Below, one piece after another: positions 12,880 to 20,053 of a DNA stretch of 25,673 nt. Both the position numbers and the translations under genes were made by a program. The stretch comes from an uncultured Eubacteriales bacterium (GTDB taxonomy: Bacteria > Bacillota > Clostridia > Monoglobales > Monoglobaceae). The DNA lies in contig UQOT01000021.1 of assembly GCA_900542675.1 (NCBI GenBank), positions 1 to 25,673 on the forward strand, in the 5' to 3' direction. Numbering within the stretch: position 1 is the first letter of the stretch; each line of letters opens with the position of its first letter. Under the pieces are notes generated by a model. That model saw only the letters and a program-made list of their open reading frames with translations. It was not told the DNA's origin and made no database searches.

Positions 12880-13416
12880 GTGCGTATTATTTCCGGAAAA
12901 AGACGCGGCTTAAAGCTTTTATCGCCGTCCGGGGATAAGACAAGACCAACCACCGACAGGGTAAAGGAATCGCTTTTTAACATAATTCAGATGCGGTTTC
13001 CGTGCGGGAGCGTGCTTGATTTGTTTTCAGGCAGCGGCGCGCTCGGTATCGAGGCTTTAAGCCGCGGCGCTGAAAAAGCCGTATTTGTTGAACTTGACAA
13101 AGACGCGTATGAGGTTACCCGAAAAAATCTTGCTGCAGGCGGATTTCTTGAAAATGCTGTTCTGCTCAGAAAGAATTCGCTTGATTTTTTAAGCGGATGC
13201 AGCGAGAAATTTGATGTGATTTTTCTTGACCCGCCGTATAACAGAGGCTTGCTTACAGAGGCTCTTAAGATTATTTACGAGCGCGGCTTGCTGAAAGAAA
13301 ACGGCATTATAGCGGCTGAGACCGAGGCGGGAGGAGAGGAAGCTTCACATCCGGGTTTTGAAATTATAAAATCCGCAAGATACGGAAAGACGGTTGTTAC
13401 CGTAATGCAGAGGTGA
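12880..13416 (+). CDS. rsmD: 16S rRNA (guanine966-N2)-methyltransferase RsmD
   Basis: A 178-residue SAM-dependent methyltransferase predicted to methylate G966 (E. coli numbering) of 16S rRNA in the 30S P site. N-terminus MRIISGKRRGLKL and TRPTTDRVKESLFNII are family hallmarks; motif I is VLDLFSGSGALGIEALSRGA and the catalytic motif IV is FLDPPYNRG. The start is GTG at 12880, 7 nt after GAGGAGG. Only 4 bases separate it from coaD, the usual clostridial and bacillar pairing. Normal length. Confidence 0.93.
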   Translation: MRIISGKRRGLKLLSPSGDKTRPTTDRVKESLFNIIQMRFPCGSVLDLFSGSGALGIEALSRGAEKAVFVELDKDAYEVTRKNLAAGGFLENAVLLRKNSLDFLSGCSEKFDVIFLDPPYNRGLLTEALKIIYERGLLKENGIIAAETEAGGEEASHPGFEIIKSARYGKTVVTVMQR

Positions 13417-13420
13417 AAAA

Positions 13421-13915
13421 ATGGGTATTGCTGTATATCCGGGCAGCTTCGACCCTTGTACAAACGGACATCTTGATGTTATCAAAAGGGCTTCAAGGCT
13501 GTTTGACAAGGTTATCGTTGCGGTTCTTATTAATGAGTCTAAGACGCCTTTGTTTTCGGTGGACGAGCGTACAGAGATGCTTAAACTGGCAACAGGAGAT
13601 ATTAAGAACGTAGAGGTGCGTTCGTTTTCGGGGCTGCTGGTTGAATTTATGAAGGAAGTAGGTTCCCGTGTTATTGTTAAGGGAATAAGAGCCGTTTCAG
13701 ATTTTGAGTATGAGTTTCAGATGGCTCTTACCAATCAGGCGCTATATGAAGAGCTTGAAACATTGTTTCTTCATACGAGCAAGGAGTATATGTTTTTAAG
13801 CTCGAGTATAGTTAGGGAAATCGCGCGTTACGGTGGAAGCCTTAGAGGTCTCGTTCCCGAGTGTCTTATACCCGTAATTACGGAAAGGTTTCGCTTTTCG
13901 CCCAAGGCGGATTAG
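13421..13915 (+). CDS. coaD: Phosphopantetheine adenylyltransferase CoaD
   Basis: A 164-residue nucleotidyltransferase for the penultimate step of coenzyme A synthesis: 4'-phosphopantetheine plus ATP to dephospho-CoA. It has the (H/T)xGH ATP site in YPGSFDPCTNGHLDVIKRA, KGIRAVSDFEYEFQMALTN in the middle, and FLSSSIVREIARYGG (the SSSxxR element) near the end. Length and order match the family. The Shine-Dalgarno GAGGTGA overlaps the end of rsmD, so translation is coupled. Confidence 0.96.
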   Translation: MGIAVYPGSFDPCTNGHLDVIKRASRLFDKVIVAVLINESKTPLFSVDERTEMLKLATGDIKNVEVRSFSGLLVEFMKEVGSRVIVKGIRAVSDFEYEFQMALTNQALYEELETLFLHTSKEYMFLSSSIVREIARYGGSLRGLVPECLIPVITERFRFSPKAD

Positions 13916-13980
13916 ACCTTAGTGACTTATTTTTGGGACTATATAGATAATTTATTGAAAATATCAAGGAGGTATTTAAA

Positions 13981-14514
13981 GTGGATGCATTAGAATTACT
14001 GGATGAACTTGAGGATATAATTGATAAAGGTGCTTCGGTTCCTTTTTCGGGTCGCTGTATTCTTGAAAAGGACGAGCTTTTGGATGTGCTTCAGGAGATT
14101 AAGCTCAAGCTCCCTGATGACCTTAAACAGGCAAAGTGGATAAAAGAAGAAAGACAGAGAATTCTTCAGGAGGCTCAGGCCGAGGCGGATTCTCTTATAA
14201 AGTCGGCTGAGGACAGAATTATCGCTATGGTTAACGAGAATGAGATTACCAAGAAAGCGATTGTTCAGGGAAATCAGATTATTGAGAATGCCCGTGCGAA
14301 CGCACAGCAGGTTTCAGACTCGTCATACCAGTATGCCGACAACCTTCTTGAAACTGTCGAAAAGGTAGTTATGACTTCTATGAAGGACCTTGAGCAGTGT
14401 GTTAATATTGTAAGAAACAACAGAAACGAAATGAGAAGCAATGGCGCTCTCAATCAGCAGCAGGTAGCTCCCGAGACTCTTCAGCCTCAGCAGCCGACAC
14501 AGACTATCGAATAG
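13981..14514 (+). CDS. Coiled-coil protein, ATPase-subunit-like, downstream of coaD
   Basis: A 177-residue soluble protein whose middle (about residues 50-105) is a long charged helix with heptads (KQAKWIKEERQRILQEAQAE), like stalk subunits of rotary ATPases or DivIVA-type scaffolds. A second helix (LLETVEKVVMTSMKDLEQCV) follows, then a Gln/Pro-rich tail (NQQQVAPETLQPQQPTQ). Such genes are common directly after coaD in Clostridia and are annotated as hypothetical or ATPase-like. No catalytic motif is visible; a structural or cell-envelope role is only a guess. The start is GTG with AGGAGG about 9 nt upstream. A terminator follows, so it ends the transcription unit. Confidence 0.8.
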   Translation: MDALELLDELEDIIDKGASVPFSGRCILEKDELLDVLQEIKLKLPDDLKQAKWIKEERQRILQEAQAEADSLIKSAEDRIIAMVNENEITKKAIVQGNQIIENARANAQQVSDSSYQYADNLLETVEKVVMTSMKDLEQCVNIVRNNRNEMRSNGALNQQQVAPETLQPQQPTQTIE

Positions 14515-14536
14515 TATTTTGGTATTTTTATGGGCT

Positions 14537-14567
14537 AAAAGACCTTTGCGCAGCGAGGGTCTTTTTT
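14537..14567 (+). terminator. Terminator after the coiled-coil gene
   Basis: AAAAGACC (14537-14544) pairs with GGTCTTTT (14558-14565), 13-nt loop, in a run of six T. It lies 23 nt after the stop codon. Confidence 0.8.
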
Positions 14568-14568
14568 G

Positions 14569-14577
14569 TTCGACAAA
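14569..14577 (-). promoter_or_regulatory. Single Spo0A box
   Basis: TTCGACAAA on plus is TTTGTCGAA on minus, a perfect match to the Spo0A box. It sits between a terminator and the mecA-like promoter, about 86 nt upstream of that -35 box, so direct control of mecA is uncertain. The rest of 14578-14775 is AT-rich with no gene seen. Confidence 0.35.
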
Positions 14578-14662
14578 TGTTACAATTCTTTTCGGTTTTG
14601 TTACAGGGAGTTTCTTAAACTTTACAGAGTATTAACAATTTATTATTTCCATTTATTTTGCA

Positions 14663-14690
14663 TTGCATTATATATTTTTTTAGTTATAAT
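14663..14690 (+). promoter_or_regulatory. Promoter of the mecA-like gene
   Basis: TTGCAT (14663-14668), 16 nt, TATAAT (14685-14690); the leader to the start codon is about 80 nt. Confidence 0.55.
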
Positions 14691-14775
14691 TATTTTATAG
14701 GCTACATATATTTGATTAAAAGAGCCGCGGCTGCGGTAAATATTTCAGGTAAAAAAGAGTCCGGGGAGTAATCTT

Positions 14776-15402
14776 ATGAGGATTGAAAAAATAAGTGAAA
14801 ATAAAATTAAAGTTTTAATTGACACCGATGAAGCACGCGAATGGAAGGTTGATATGAAGAGCATATCTTCAAATACTCCCGAAGTCCGCGATATGTTTTG
14901 GACGGCGCTTAAGCTTGCCGAGCGCGACGCGGAGTTTTATATCGACGGAGCGCAGTTGTTTGTTGAGGCTATACCGGGAAAGACCGACGGGTTCGGTATG
15001 CTGATTACAAAAGTGTTCAGCGATACTGACTTAGACCGCGCGATTGACAACTGCTCGTATAAGGGTAAAATCAGACGGACAAGACTGAGCGGCGTTCCCG
15101 CAGAGCAGAGCGTAATCGGAAAGCGGATATTTAGGTTCAGCGATTTTGAGAACGTTTTAGGCGCCGCGGGTGCGATTGCGCGCGGATTTGAAGGGCAAAG
15201 CACTCTCTATAAGCTCGGCGAAGAATATTATATGCTTTTGGCGCCGAATGACAGACTTAAAATGCTCGAGATTGAGAAAGTGATGCTTGAATTTTCAAAG
15301 CGCCTTGACAAAACGCTCATCTCTCATGGAAGGCTCAATGAGCTTGCGGACGTAATGATAAAAGACGATGCCGTAGAGGTGCTTTCAAAATACTTTGTTT
15401 AA
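14776..15402 (+). CDS. mecA: MecA-family adaptor protein
   Basis: A 208-residue adaptor that in Bacillus presents substrates such as ComK to the ClpC/ClpP protease. The N-terminal domain starts MRIEKISENKIKVLIDTDEA and carries the conserved pattern of a helix ahead of a strand (MFWTALKLAERDAEFYIDGA). The C-terminal ClpC-binding domain includes FRFSDFENVLGAAGAI, LYKLGEEYYMLL and a final helix with EYGK-like spacing. The low-complexity acidic linker is short compared with Bacillus MecA. GGGGAG lies about 9 nt before the ATG. It is monocistronic, with its own promoter and a strong terminator. In Clostridia the substrates are not known. Confidence 0.82.
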   Translation: MRIEKISENKIKVLIDTDEAREWKVDMKSISSNTPEVRDMFWTALKLAERDAEFYIDGAQLFVEAIPGKTDGFGMLITKVFSDTDLDRAIDNCSYKGKIRRTRLSGVPAEQSVIGKRIFRFSDFENVLGAAGAIARGFEGQSTLYKLGEEYYMLLAPNDRLKMLEIEKVMLEFSKRLDKTLISHGRLNELADVMIKDDAVEVLSKYFV

Positions 15403-15424
15403 ATTACATATTGGTTAATTATTG

Positions 15425-15455
15425 CTGCCGCGCAGGAAAGCGCGGCAGTTTTTTT
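15425..15455 (+). terminator. Strong terminator after the mecA-like gene
   Basis: CTGCCGCGC (15425-15433) pairs perfectly with GCGCGGCAG (15440-15448), loop AGGAAA, followed by seven T. Confidence 0.92.
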
Positions 15456-15460
15456 ATTTG

Positions 15461-15489
15461 TAATATCCCGGCGCCAAGCTGAATATTAT
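15461..15489 (+). promoter_or_regulatory. Sigma-E-like promoter of yabP-yabQ (weak)
   Basis: TAATATC (15461-15467) matches six of seven positions of the sigma-E -35 (KMATATT); 14 nt later AATATTAT (15482-15489) matches five of eight of the -10. yabP and yabQ are mother-cell sigma-E genes in Bacillus. Confidence 0.35.
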
Positions 15490-15522
15490 TTTAGTAAACG
15501 GACAGGAGGCGGGAGAAAAGCT

Positions 15523-15831
15523 ATGGAAAATATGGACAGAAACAATATGGACAGAGCCGACGCAAAACGCCATACGGTGGTCATTGAGGACAGAAGCAGG
15601 ATTAAGATAAACTGCGTGGACGACGTCGAGAGCTTTAATGACGAAAAGGTGGTTGTCTACACGAGCCGCGGTGTAATGATTGTGACAGGCTTTGACTTTA
15701 AAGTCAGCCGTCTTAGTGTGGACGACGGTCAGCTTGTAATCGACGGCGAGGTTGATAAAGTGGAATATATGGAGGATATGAAAGATAACAGAAACGACTC
15801 GGGCGGGCTGCTCGGCAGGCTGTTCAGATAA
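15523..15831 (+). CDS. yabP: Sporulation protein YabP
   Basis: A 102-residue beta-rich protein of the YabP/YqfC family. Key segments: HTVVIEDRSRIKINCVDDVE, SFNDEKVVVYTSRGVMIVTG and FKVSRLSVDDGQLVIDGEVD, then a disordered tail. YabP and YabQ are mother-cell proteins needed for proper spore coat and cortex development. The AGGAGGCGGGAG stretch precedes the ATG. It is followed by yabQ, divIC and yabR in the same order as in B. subtilis. Confidence 0.93.
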   Translation: MENMDRNNMDRADAKRHTVVIEDRSRIKINCVDDVESFNDEKVVVYTSRGVMIVTGFDFKVSRLSVDDGQLVIDGEVDKVEYMEDMKDNRNDSGGLLGRLFR

Positions 15832-15886
15832 AAGCAAAAAAATTCAGAAAGGATAATCGCGGCAAGCAGCCGTGCGGAGAAACATT

Positions 15887-16408
15887 ATGGATAAAAACGT
15901 AGCGGGCGGTATAGAAACAATCGAAAAAATCGAAAAGACGAGTGAACTCGGATATTTGTTCTGGTCGGTGGTGTGCGGGATATTGATGGCGGTTTTGTAT
16001 GACTTTCTGCGCGCCAAGCGCAGGGAAAGAAAGGTTCCGGCACTCGTGATATATATTGAGGATACTTTGTGGTTTGTTGTGCTTAGCGTGATGCTGTACA
16101 TACTTGCCTTTCGTGAAAACTCGGGAATGGTCAGGTGGTACAGCTTTGCGGCGGCAGGCGGCGGGGCGTTTGTATACAAGCTCTTGTTCGGTGACAGAGT
16201 GATGGAGCTTTTAAGAAAGGTATACGGACTATTTATAAGAGGTCTTATGCTTTTTGTAAAAATTCTGACCCTGCCCGTCAGCCTAATTATGCGGCTCTTT
16301 AAAAGGCCTGTCGGTGTTGTTATATGGCACACGCGCGAGGGTTCAAAGGTATTTTCGGGCTACGCCAAGGTCATAAAGGCAAAAATTAGAAACCGTATCA
16401 AGAATTAA
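15887..16408 (+). CDS. yabQ: Sporulation protein YabQ
   Basis: A 173-residue membrane protein. Hydrophobic segments: ELGYLFWSVVCGILMAVLYD (followed by FLRAKRR), VIYIEDTLWFVVLSVMLYIL, and WYSFAAAGGGAFVYKLLFG; a fourth, less hydrophobic amphipathic region (GLMLFVKILTLPVSLIMRLF) lies before a basic tail. This layout is typical of YabQ, required for spore cortex formation in B. subtilis and localised to the outer forespore membrane. ATG at 15887 is preferred to an upstream in-frame GTG because GGAG then sits 8 nt away. Confidence 0.92.
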   Translation: MDKNVAGGIETIEKIEKTSELGYLFWSVVCGILMAVLYDFLRAKRRERKVPALVIYIEDTLWFVVLSVMLYILAFRENSGMVRWYSFAAAGGGAFVYKLLFGDRVMELLRKVYGLFIRGLMLFVKILTLPVSLIMRLFKRPVGVVIWHTREGSKVFSGYAKVIKAKIRNRIKN

Positions 16409-16438
16409 AAAATTGTAAGATTTTAACCGACTTTTTCA

Positions 16439-16467
16439 TTGACAAAGGTAAGCGCTTACTATATAAT
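16439..16467 (+). promoter_or_regulatory. Sigma-A promoter of divIC
   Basis: TTGACA (16439-16444), 17-nt spacer, TATAAT (16462-16467): both hexamers are full consensus. Leader to the start codon about 75 nt. Confidence 0.85.
16448..16459. promoter_or_regulatory. Palindromic operator, cre-like, inside the divIC promoter spacer
   Basis: GTAAGCGCTTAC is a perfect 12-bp palindrome lying between -35 and -10. With flanks it reads GGTAAGCGCTTACT, which differs from the common cre form TGTAAGCGCTTACA only at the first and last base. A LacI/CcpA-type repressor bound here would block the promoter. Confidence 0.55.
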
Positions 16468-16548
16468 ATATTTGTATTATTGTGTTTAACATTCGTTTAC
16501 CGTCACGGTCCTAAAACGGCCGTTTAATATGAGAAAGGTTGGTAAAAA

Positions 16549-16902
16549 GTGGCTTATGGTATGCCTGAAAGAGAGAGGGGCGTCAGCCGTAACGGCTCCG
16601 CTAAGAATCGTAAACCCGTAAAGCTTAATTTAAAAAGGCTTATAATATCTGCGGCAGTGTTTGCTTTTTCTGTTTACTTTGTTTGTATGACCTTCGGTCA
16701 GCAGAGAGTATTAAACGCCAAGAGCCGTGAGATTGATGAGCTTAATACAAAAATTGCGGCGGCGTCCGATGAGACCGACGCTCTTAAAAGTGAATTTGAG
16801 AGTGTTAACGAGCCTGAGTATCTCGAGCAAATGGCAAGAGAGAAGCTCGGTCTTATACAGCCGAACGAACGTGTGTACATAGATGTGAGCGGCGGAAATT
16901 AA
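16549..16902 (+). CDS. divIC: Septum formation initiator DivIC/FtsB
   Basis: A 117-residue bitopic cell-division protein. A basic cytoplasmic N-terminus (to about residue 30) precedes one membrane helix (LIISAAVFAFSVYFVCMTFG), then an extracellular coiled coil (LNAKSREIDELNTKIAAASD and on) and the family's closing motif EPEYLEQMAREKLGLIQPNE. DivIC joins FtsL and DivIB in the divisome to activate septal peptidoglycan synthesis. The start is GTG at 16549, about 9 nt after AAAGG. It has its own consensus promoter with an embedded palindrome, so it can be transcribed apart from yabPQ. Confidence 0.92.
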   Translation: MAYGMPERERGVSRNGSAKNRKPVKLNLKRLIISAAVFAFSVYFVCMTFGQQRVLNAKSREIDELNTKIAAASDETDALKSEFESVNEPEYLEQMAREKLGLIQPNERVYIDVSGGN

Positions 16903-16983
16903 ATAAAATTTTACATAAAATGCAATCTGCCGGGAAAAATATGAATTAATAAGTATTCCGGCCGGAAGGGAACAGTATACGGT

Positions 16984-17460
16984 ATGCAAATAGAAGCAGG
17001 GATGGTTTTAAGCGGAAAAGTTACCGCAGTAACGACGTTCGGTGCGTTTGTTGAATTGCCCGGAGGGAAGTCGGGGCTTATACACATTTCCGAAATTTCG
17101 TCCAAGTTTGTCGCAAATGTGAGCGACCATCTGAAAATGGGACAGGTTGTAAACGTCAAGGTTGTAAGCGCTGACGACGGCAAAATCAGTCTGTCGATAA
17201 AGCGGCTTGAGGGCGATGAGGTGGAGCCTCGAAATCGGGCTGAGCGTGAACCGGGGCACGGGAAAAAAGTCAAGAAACGTGCGGAGCGTCCGCGCAATAC
17301 CAATCCGCCCGAAGAATTCGATTTCGGCAGGAAGAATGACAGCGATATGAGTTTTGACGATATGCTAAAGAGATTTAAGCGCGACAGCGACGAGAAGTTT
17401 CAGGACTTAAAGCGCAGTCACGACAATAAGCGCAGCGGCGGTTATAAAAGGGCGTATTAA
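16984..17460 (+). CDS. yabR: S1-domain RNA-binding protein, YabR/GSP13 type
   Basis: A 158-residue protein with one S1 OB-fold at residues 1-75: IEAGMVLSGKVTAVTTFGAF, VELPGGKSGLIHISEISSKF, VVNVKVVSADDGKISLSIKR. The remainder is a long charged, low-complexity tail rich in Arg, Lys and Asp that would increase RNA binding. It lies directly after divIC as yabR does in B. subtilis. Homologs such as general stress protein 13 associate with ribosomes. The GAAGGGAA ribosome binding site is about 12 nt before the ATG. Confidence 0.88.
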   Translation: MQIEAGMVLSGKVTAVTTFGAFVELPGGKSGLIHISEISSKFVANVSDHLKMGQVVNVKVVSADDGKISLSIKRLEGDEVEPRNRAEREPGHGKKVKKRAERPRNTNPPEEFDFGRKNDSDMSFDDMLKRFKRDSDEKFQDLKRSHDNKRSGGYKRAY

Positions 17461-17503
17461 ATGCGCGCTGCTTTTTGCGTGAGTTTTTAAGGAGGATACC
17501 GAT

Positions 17504-17950
17504 ATGTCTACGGCAGGGCTTATATGGATTATCGCCGCGGTTGTTTTCGGTATAATTGAGGCGGCAACGGTTACGCTTGTTACGGTGTGGTTTGCAGTCG
17601 GCGCAGTTGCGGCGGCAATTGCCGCACAGTGCGGGCTTGCGGTTATTTGGCAGGTAGGGATATTTGTCATTGTGTCGGGTGTGCTTTTATGTTTAACGCG
17701 GCCGCTGTTTAAGAAGTTTATGGTCAAAAAGCCGCAACGGACAAATGCGGACAGGTTTATAGGGCGTGAAGGCGTTGTCATAAGCCTGATAGACAAAATC
17801 AATAATACCGGACAAGTTAAGGTATCGGGTATGATTTGGTCTGCAGTCTCGTATGACGGAGAGGATATTGCGGAAAATACTTCTGTAGAGGTTATGGATA
17901 TCAAAGGTGTTAAACTCGTGGTTAGGGCGCTGCAGCCCAATAAGGAGTGA
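17504..17950 (+). CDS. NfeD-family membrane protein
   Basis: A 148-residue short NfeD (NfeD1b type, without the protease domain). N-terminal hydrophobic segments at about residues 6-25, 28-48 and 50-66 (LIWIIAAVVFGIIEAATVTL; TVWFAVGAVAAAIAAQCGLA; VIWQVGIFVIVSGVLLCL) precede a soluble OB-fold (FIGREGVVISLIDKINNTGQ, VKVSGMIWSAVSYDGEDI, VEVMDIKGVKLVVR). NfeD proteins work with an SPFH partner encoded next door, here 5 bp downstream and translationally linked. AAGGAGG precedes the ATG by about 9 nt. Confidence 0.9.
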   Translation: MSTAGLIWIIAAVVFGIIEAATVTLVTVWFAVGAVAAAIAAQCGLAVIWQVGIFVIVSGVLLCLTRPLFKKFMVKKPQRTNADRFIGREGVVISLIDKINNTGQVKVSGMIWSAVSYDGEDIAENTSVEVMDIKGVKLVVRALQPNKE

Positions 17951-17955
17951 GTGTT

Positions 17956-18870
17956 ATGGCAGTGTTTCTTATAGTATTGCTTGCAGTTATTATTGTTTTG
18001 GTTGTTGCGAATATTAAAATTGTGCCGCAGGCGCATTCGTATGTGATTGAGCGTCTCGGTGCGTACAGCGCAAGCTGGAGCGTCGGGCTGCATATAAAAA
18101 TTCCGTTTATCGAGAGAATAGCAAAGCGCGTTAACTTAAAAGAGCAGGTTGTGGACTTTCCCCCGCAGCCGGTTATTACAAAGGATAACGTAACTATGCA
18201 GATTGACACAGTTGTGTATTATCAGATTACCGACCCTAAGCTCTATACCTACGGTGTGGATATGCCGATGTCGGCGATTGAGAATTTGACAGCGACAACG
18301 CTGCGTAATATAATAGGCGATATGGAGCTTGATGAAAGCTTGACGTCAAGAGACGTTATAAATACAAAAATGCGTTCTATACTCGACGACGCGACCGACC
18401 CGTGGGGTATCAAGGTTAACAGAGTCGAGCTTAAGAACATAATTCCGCCGGCGGGAATACGCGAGGCGATGGAGAAGCAGATGAAGGCGGAGCGTGAGCG
18501 CCGCGAAGCAATACTCCGCGCGGAGGGCGAAAAGAAGTCTGCTGTCCTTGTGGCAGAGGGCGAGAAGGAGTCAAGAATTCTTCAGGCGGAGGCAGAAAAG
18601 GCGTCGCAGATTTTAAAAGCTGAGGCGGACAAGGAAGCGGCAATCCGCATTGCGGAAGGCGAAGCTCAGGCGATAAAGACGGTTCAGGCAGCGAGAGCCG
18701 AGGGCATAAGGCTGCTCAATGAGTCAAACCCGAGCAAAGAGGTTCTCACAATCAAGAGCCTTGAAGCGTTTGAAAAGGCCGCCGACGGCAAGGCGACAAA
18801 GATTATACTGCCGTCCGAAATCCAAGGTATAGCCGGTCTCGCTGCAGGGCTTAAAGAGGTTTTAACGTAG
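17956..18870 (+). CDS. SPFH/Band 7 membrane scaffold protein (QmcA/paraslipin type)
   Basis: A 304-residue stomatin-like protein. One N-terminal membrane anchor (VFLIVLLAVIIVLVVANIK), then the SPFH domain from IVPQAHSYVIERLGAYSASW through VVDFPPQPVITKDNVTMQID to WGIKVNRVELKNIIPPAGIR, and a long Ala/Glu-rich coiled coil (about residues 175-250) that drives oligomerisation. Such proteins form large membrane assemblies and organise membrane microdomains with the NfeD partner. ATG at 17956 is used because AAGGAG is 8 nt upstream; an in-frame GTG at 17947 overlaps that Shine-Dalgarno. No terminator is evident right after the stop. Confidence 0.92.
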   Translation: MAVFLIVLLAVIIVLVVANIKIVPQAHSYVIERLGAYSASWSVGLHIKIPFIERIAKRVNLKEQVVDFPPQPVITKDNVTMQIDTVVYYQITDPKLYTYGVDMPMSAIENLTATTLRNIIGDMELDESLTSRDVINTKMRSILDDATDPWGIKVNRVELKNIIPPAGIREAMEKQMKAERERREAILRAEGEKKSAVLVAEGEKESRILQAEAEKASQILKAEADKEAAIRIAEGEAQAIKTVQAARAEGIRLLNESNPSKEVLTIKSLEAFEKAADGKATKIILPSEIQGIAGLAAGLKEVLT

Positions 18871-18962
18871 AGACTTGGGATTAGGCCGTAGGAAACGACC
18901 TATGTGTCTGTCGTTCCGCAGCGGGTACGCGGTTGTGCTCAGGCGTATCATAGCGCTCGCGA

Positions 18963-19059
18963 AATTTTGATAAAGGCTTTGCCTTTGAAATCAATGCCGA
19001 GCCCATATTCCGCCACACCAAGCCGCGGCGGCAATAAAGCCAAAGCCTTTATCAAAATT
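18963..19059. repeat. 97-bp element with perfect 19-bp terminal inverted repeats
   Basis: AATTTTGATAAAGGCTTTG (18963-18981) is the exact reverse complement of 19041-19059. The 59 bp between them carry no coding signal. Shape and size fit a small non-autonomous repeat (MITE- or REP-like) or a very long hairpin terminator for the NfeD/SPFH operon. It lies in the 378-bp gene-free spacer 18871-19248, where I see no gene. Confidence 0.7.
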
Positions 19060-19141
19060 GTCTGCTATTTACGCACATCGTAGGGGCGAATAGTAATTTG
19101 TCTCGGTTTATTTAATGCACGCAAAACGGGACACCTTATCC

Positions 19142-19173
19142 ACCGCAAGCGGTTCCCATTCCCCAAAGGGGAA
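19142..19173. repeat. Paired small hairpins resembling a clostridial intergenic repeat
   Basis: ACCGC-AA-GCGGT (19142-19153) and TTCCCC-AAA-GGGGAA (19159-19173) sit side by side upstream of yebC. The wording CCCCAAAGGGGAAGGCTTT is of a kind that recurs between genes in many gut Clostridia. GTAGGGGCGAA at 19080-19090 looks like a decayed fragment of another such repeat. Confidence 0.45.
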
Positions 19174-19248
19174 GGCTTTCGGGTTAAGTGCCAAAATATT
19201 TACTATATTGATTACGGAAAACATAATTTACAGGAGGAATATAACAGT

Positions 19249-19986
19249 ATGTCAGGACATTCAAAATGGGCAACGATTAAGAGGAAGAAGGGCGCGATTG
19301 ATGCAAAGCGCGGCAAGATATTTACCAAAATCGGCAGAGAGCTGATGGTTGCGGTTAAAGAGGGTGGTCCCGACCCGGATACAAACTCTAAGCTGCGTGA
19401 TGTAATTGCCAAGGCTAAGGCAAACAATATGCCCAACGACACAATCCAGAGAAGCATCAAGAAGGCGTCCGGCGAGGGCAGCACCGATAATTACGTAGAA
19501 ATGGTGTACGAAGGCTATGGACCGAGCGGTATCGCGGTTATGGTTGAGACGCTCAGCGATAACAAGAACAGAACAGCGGCAGACCTCAGACACTACTTCG
19601 ACAAGAACGGCGGAAACCTCGGTCAGAACGGCTGTGTAGGCTTTATGTTCGACAGAAAGGGTATTATCGTTATAGAAAAGTCTGACGGCGTGGACGAGGA
19701 TACTCTGATGATGGACGCGCTTGAGGCGGGAGCCGACGACTTTAATGTTGAGGAAGAGTGCTTTGAGATTTTGACGTCGCCTGAGGCTTTCGGCGGTACG
19801 CGTGAGGAACTTGAGAAAAAGGGCTACACGTTCGCTCAGGCGGAGATAAACTACATTCCGCAGACAACGACCGTTCTCGAAAATCCCGAGGATATCGCCA
19901 AGATGGAAAAGCTTATTGATATGCTTGAGGAAAACGATGATGTGCAGAACGTATATCATACGTGGGAAATGCCTGACGAGGAATAA
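19249..19986 (+). CDS. yebC: YebC/PmpR-family translation/transcription factor
   Basis: A 245-residue protein of the TACO1/YebC family, full length. Hallmarks: MSGHSKWATIKRKKGAIDAK at the start, then MVAVKEGGPDPDTNSKLRDV, NMPNDTIQRSIKKASGEG, YEGYGPSGIAVMVETLSDNK and NRTAADLRHYFDKNGGNLG. Members bind DNA or help ribosomes through difficult (proline-rich) sequences; which applies here is unknown. AGGAGG lies about 11 nt before the ATG. Monocistronic, with a terminator 30 bp after the stop. Confidence 0.95.
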   Translation: MSGHSKWATIKRKKGAIDAKRGKIFTKIGRELMVAVKEGGPDPDTNSKLRDVIAKAKANNMPNDTIQRSIKKASGEGSTDNYVEMVYEGYGPSGIAVMVETLSDNKNRTAADLRHYFDKNGGNLGQNGCVGFMFDRKGIIVIEKSDGVDEDTLMMDALEAGADDFNVEEECFEILTSPEAFGGTREELEKKGYTFAQAEINYIPQTTTVLENPEDIAKMEKLIDMLEENDDVQNVYHTWEMPDEE

Positions 19987-20014
19987 CGAGGCATACATAA
20001 ATTAAAGATTACAC

Positions 20015-20040
20015 GGGACGTTCGGCGTCCCTTGTTTTTT
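20015..20040 (+). terminator. Terminator after yebC
   Basis: GGGACG-TTCGG-CGTCCC followed by TTGTTTTTT. Confidence 0.85.
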
Positions 20041-20053
20041 AGGCGGTGAAAAT

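Noticed and set aside
16974..16985. AGTATACGGTAT before yabR, identical over 12 bases to part of the R-M operator at 1477-1491.
   Set aside because: The inverted repeat is incomplete and it is not placed on a promoter; a chance match seems likelier, though regulator cross-binding could be tested.
19261..19998. A 245-codon open frame on the minus strand opposite yebC.
   Set aside because: It mirrors an unmistakable YebC and has no ribosome binding site or recognisable motifs.
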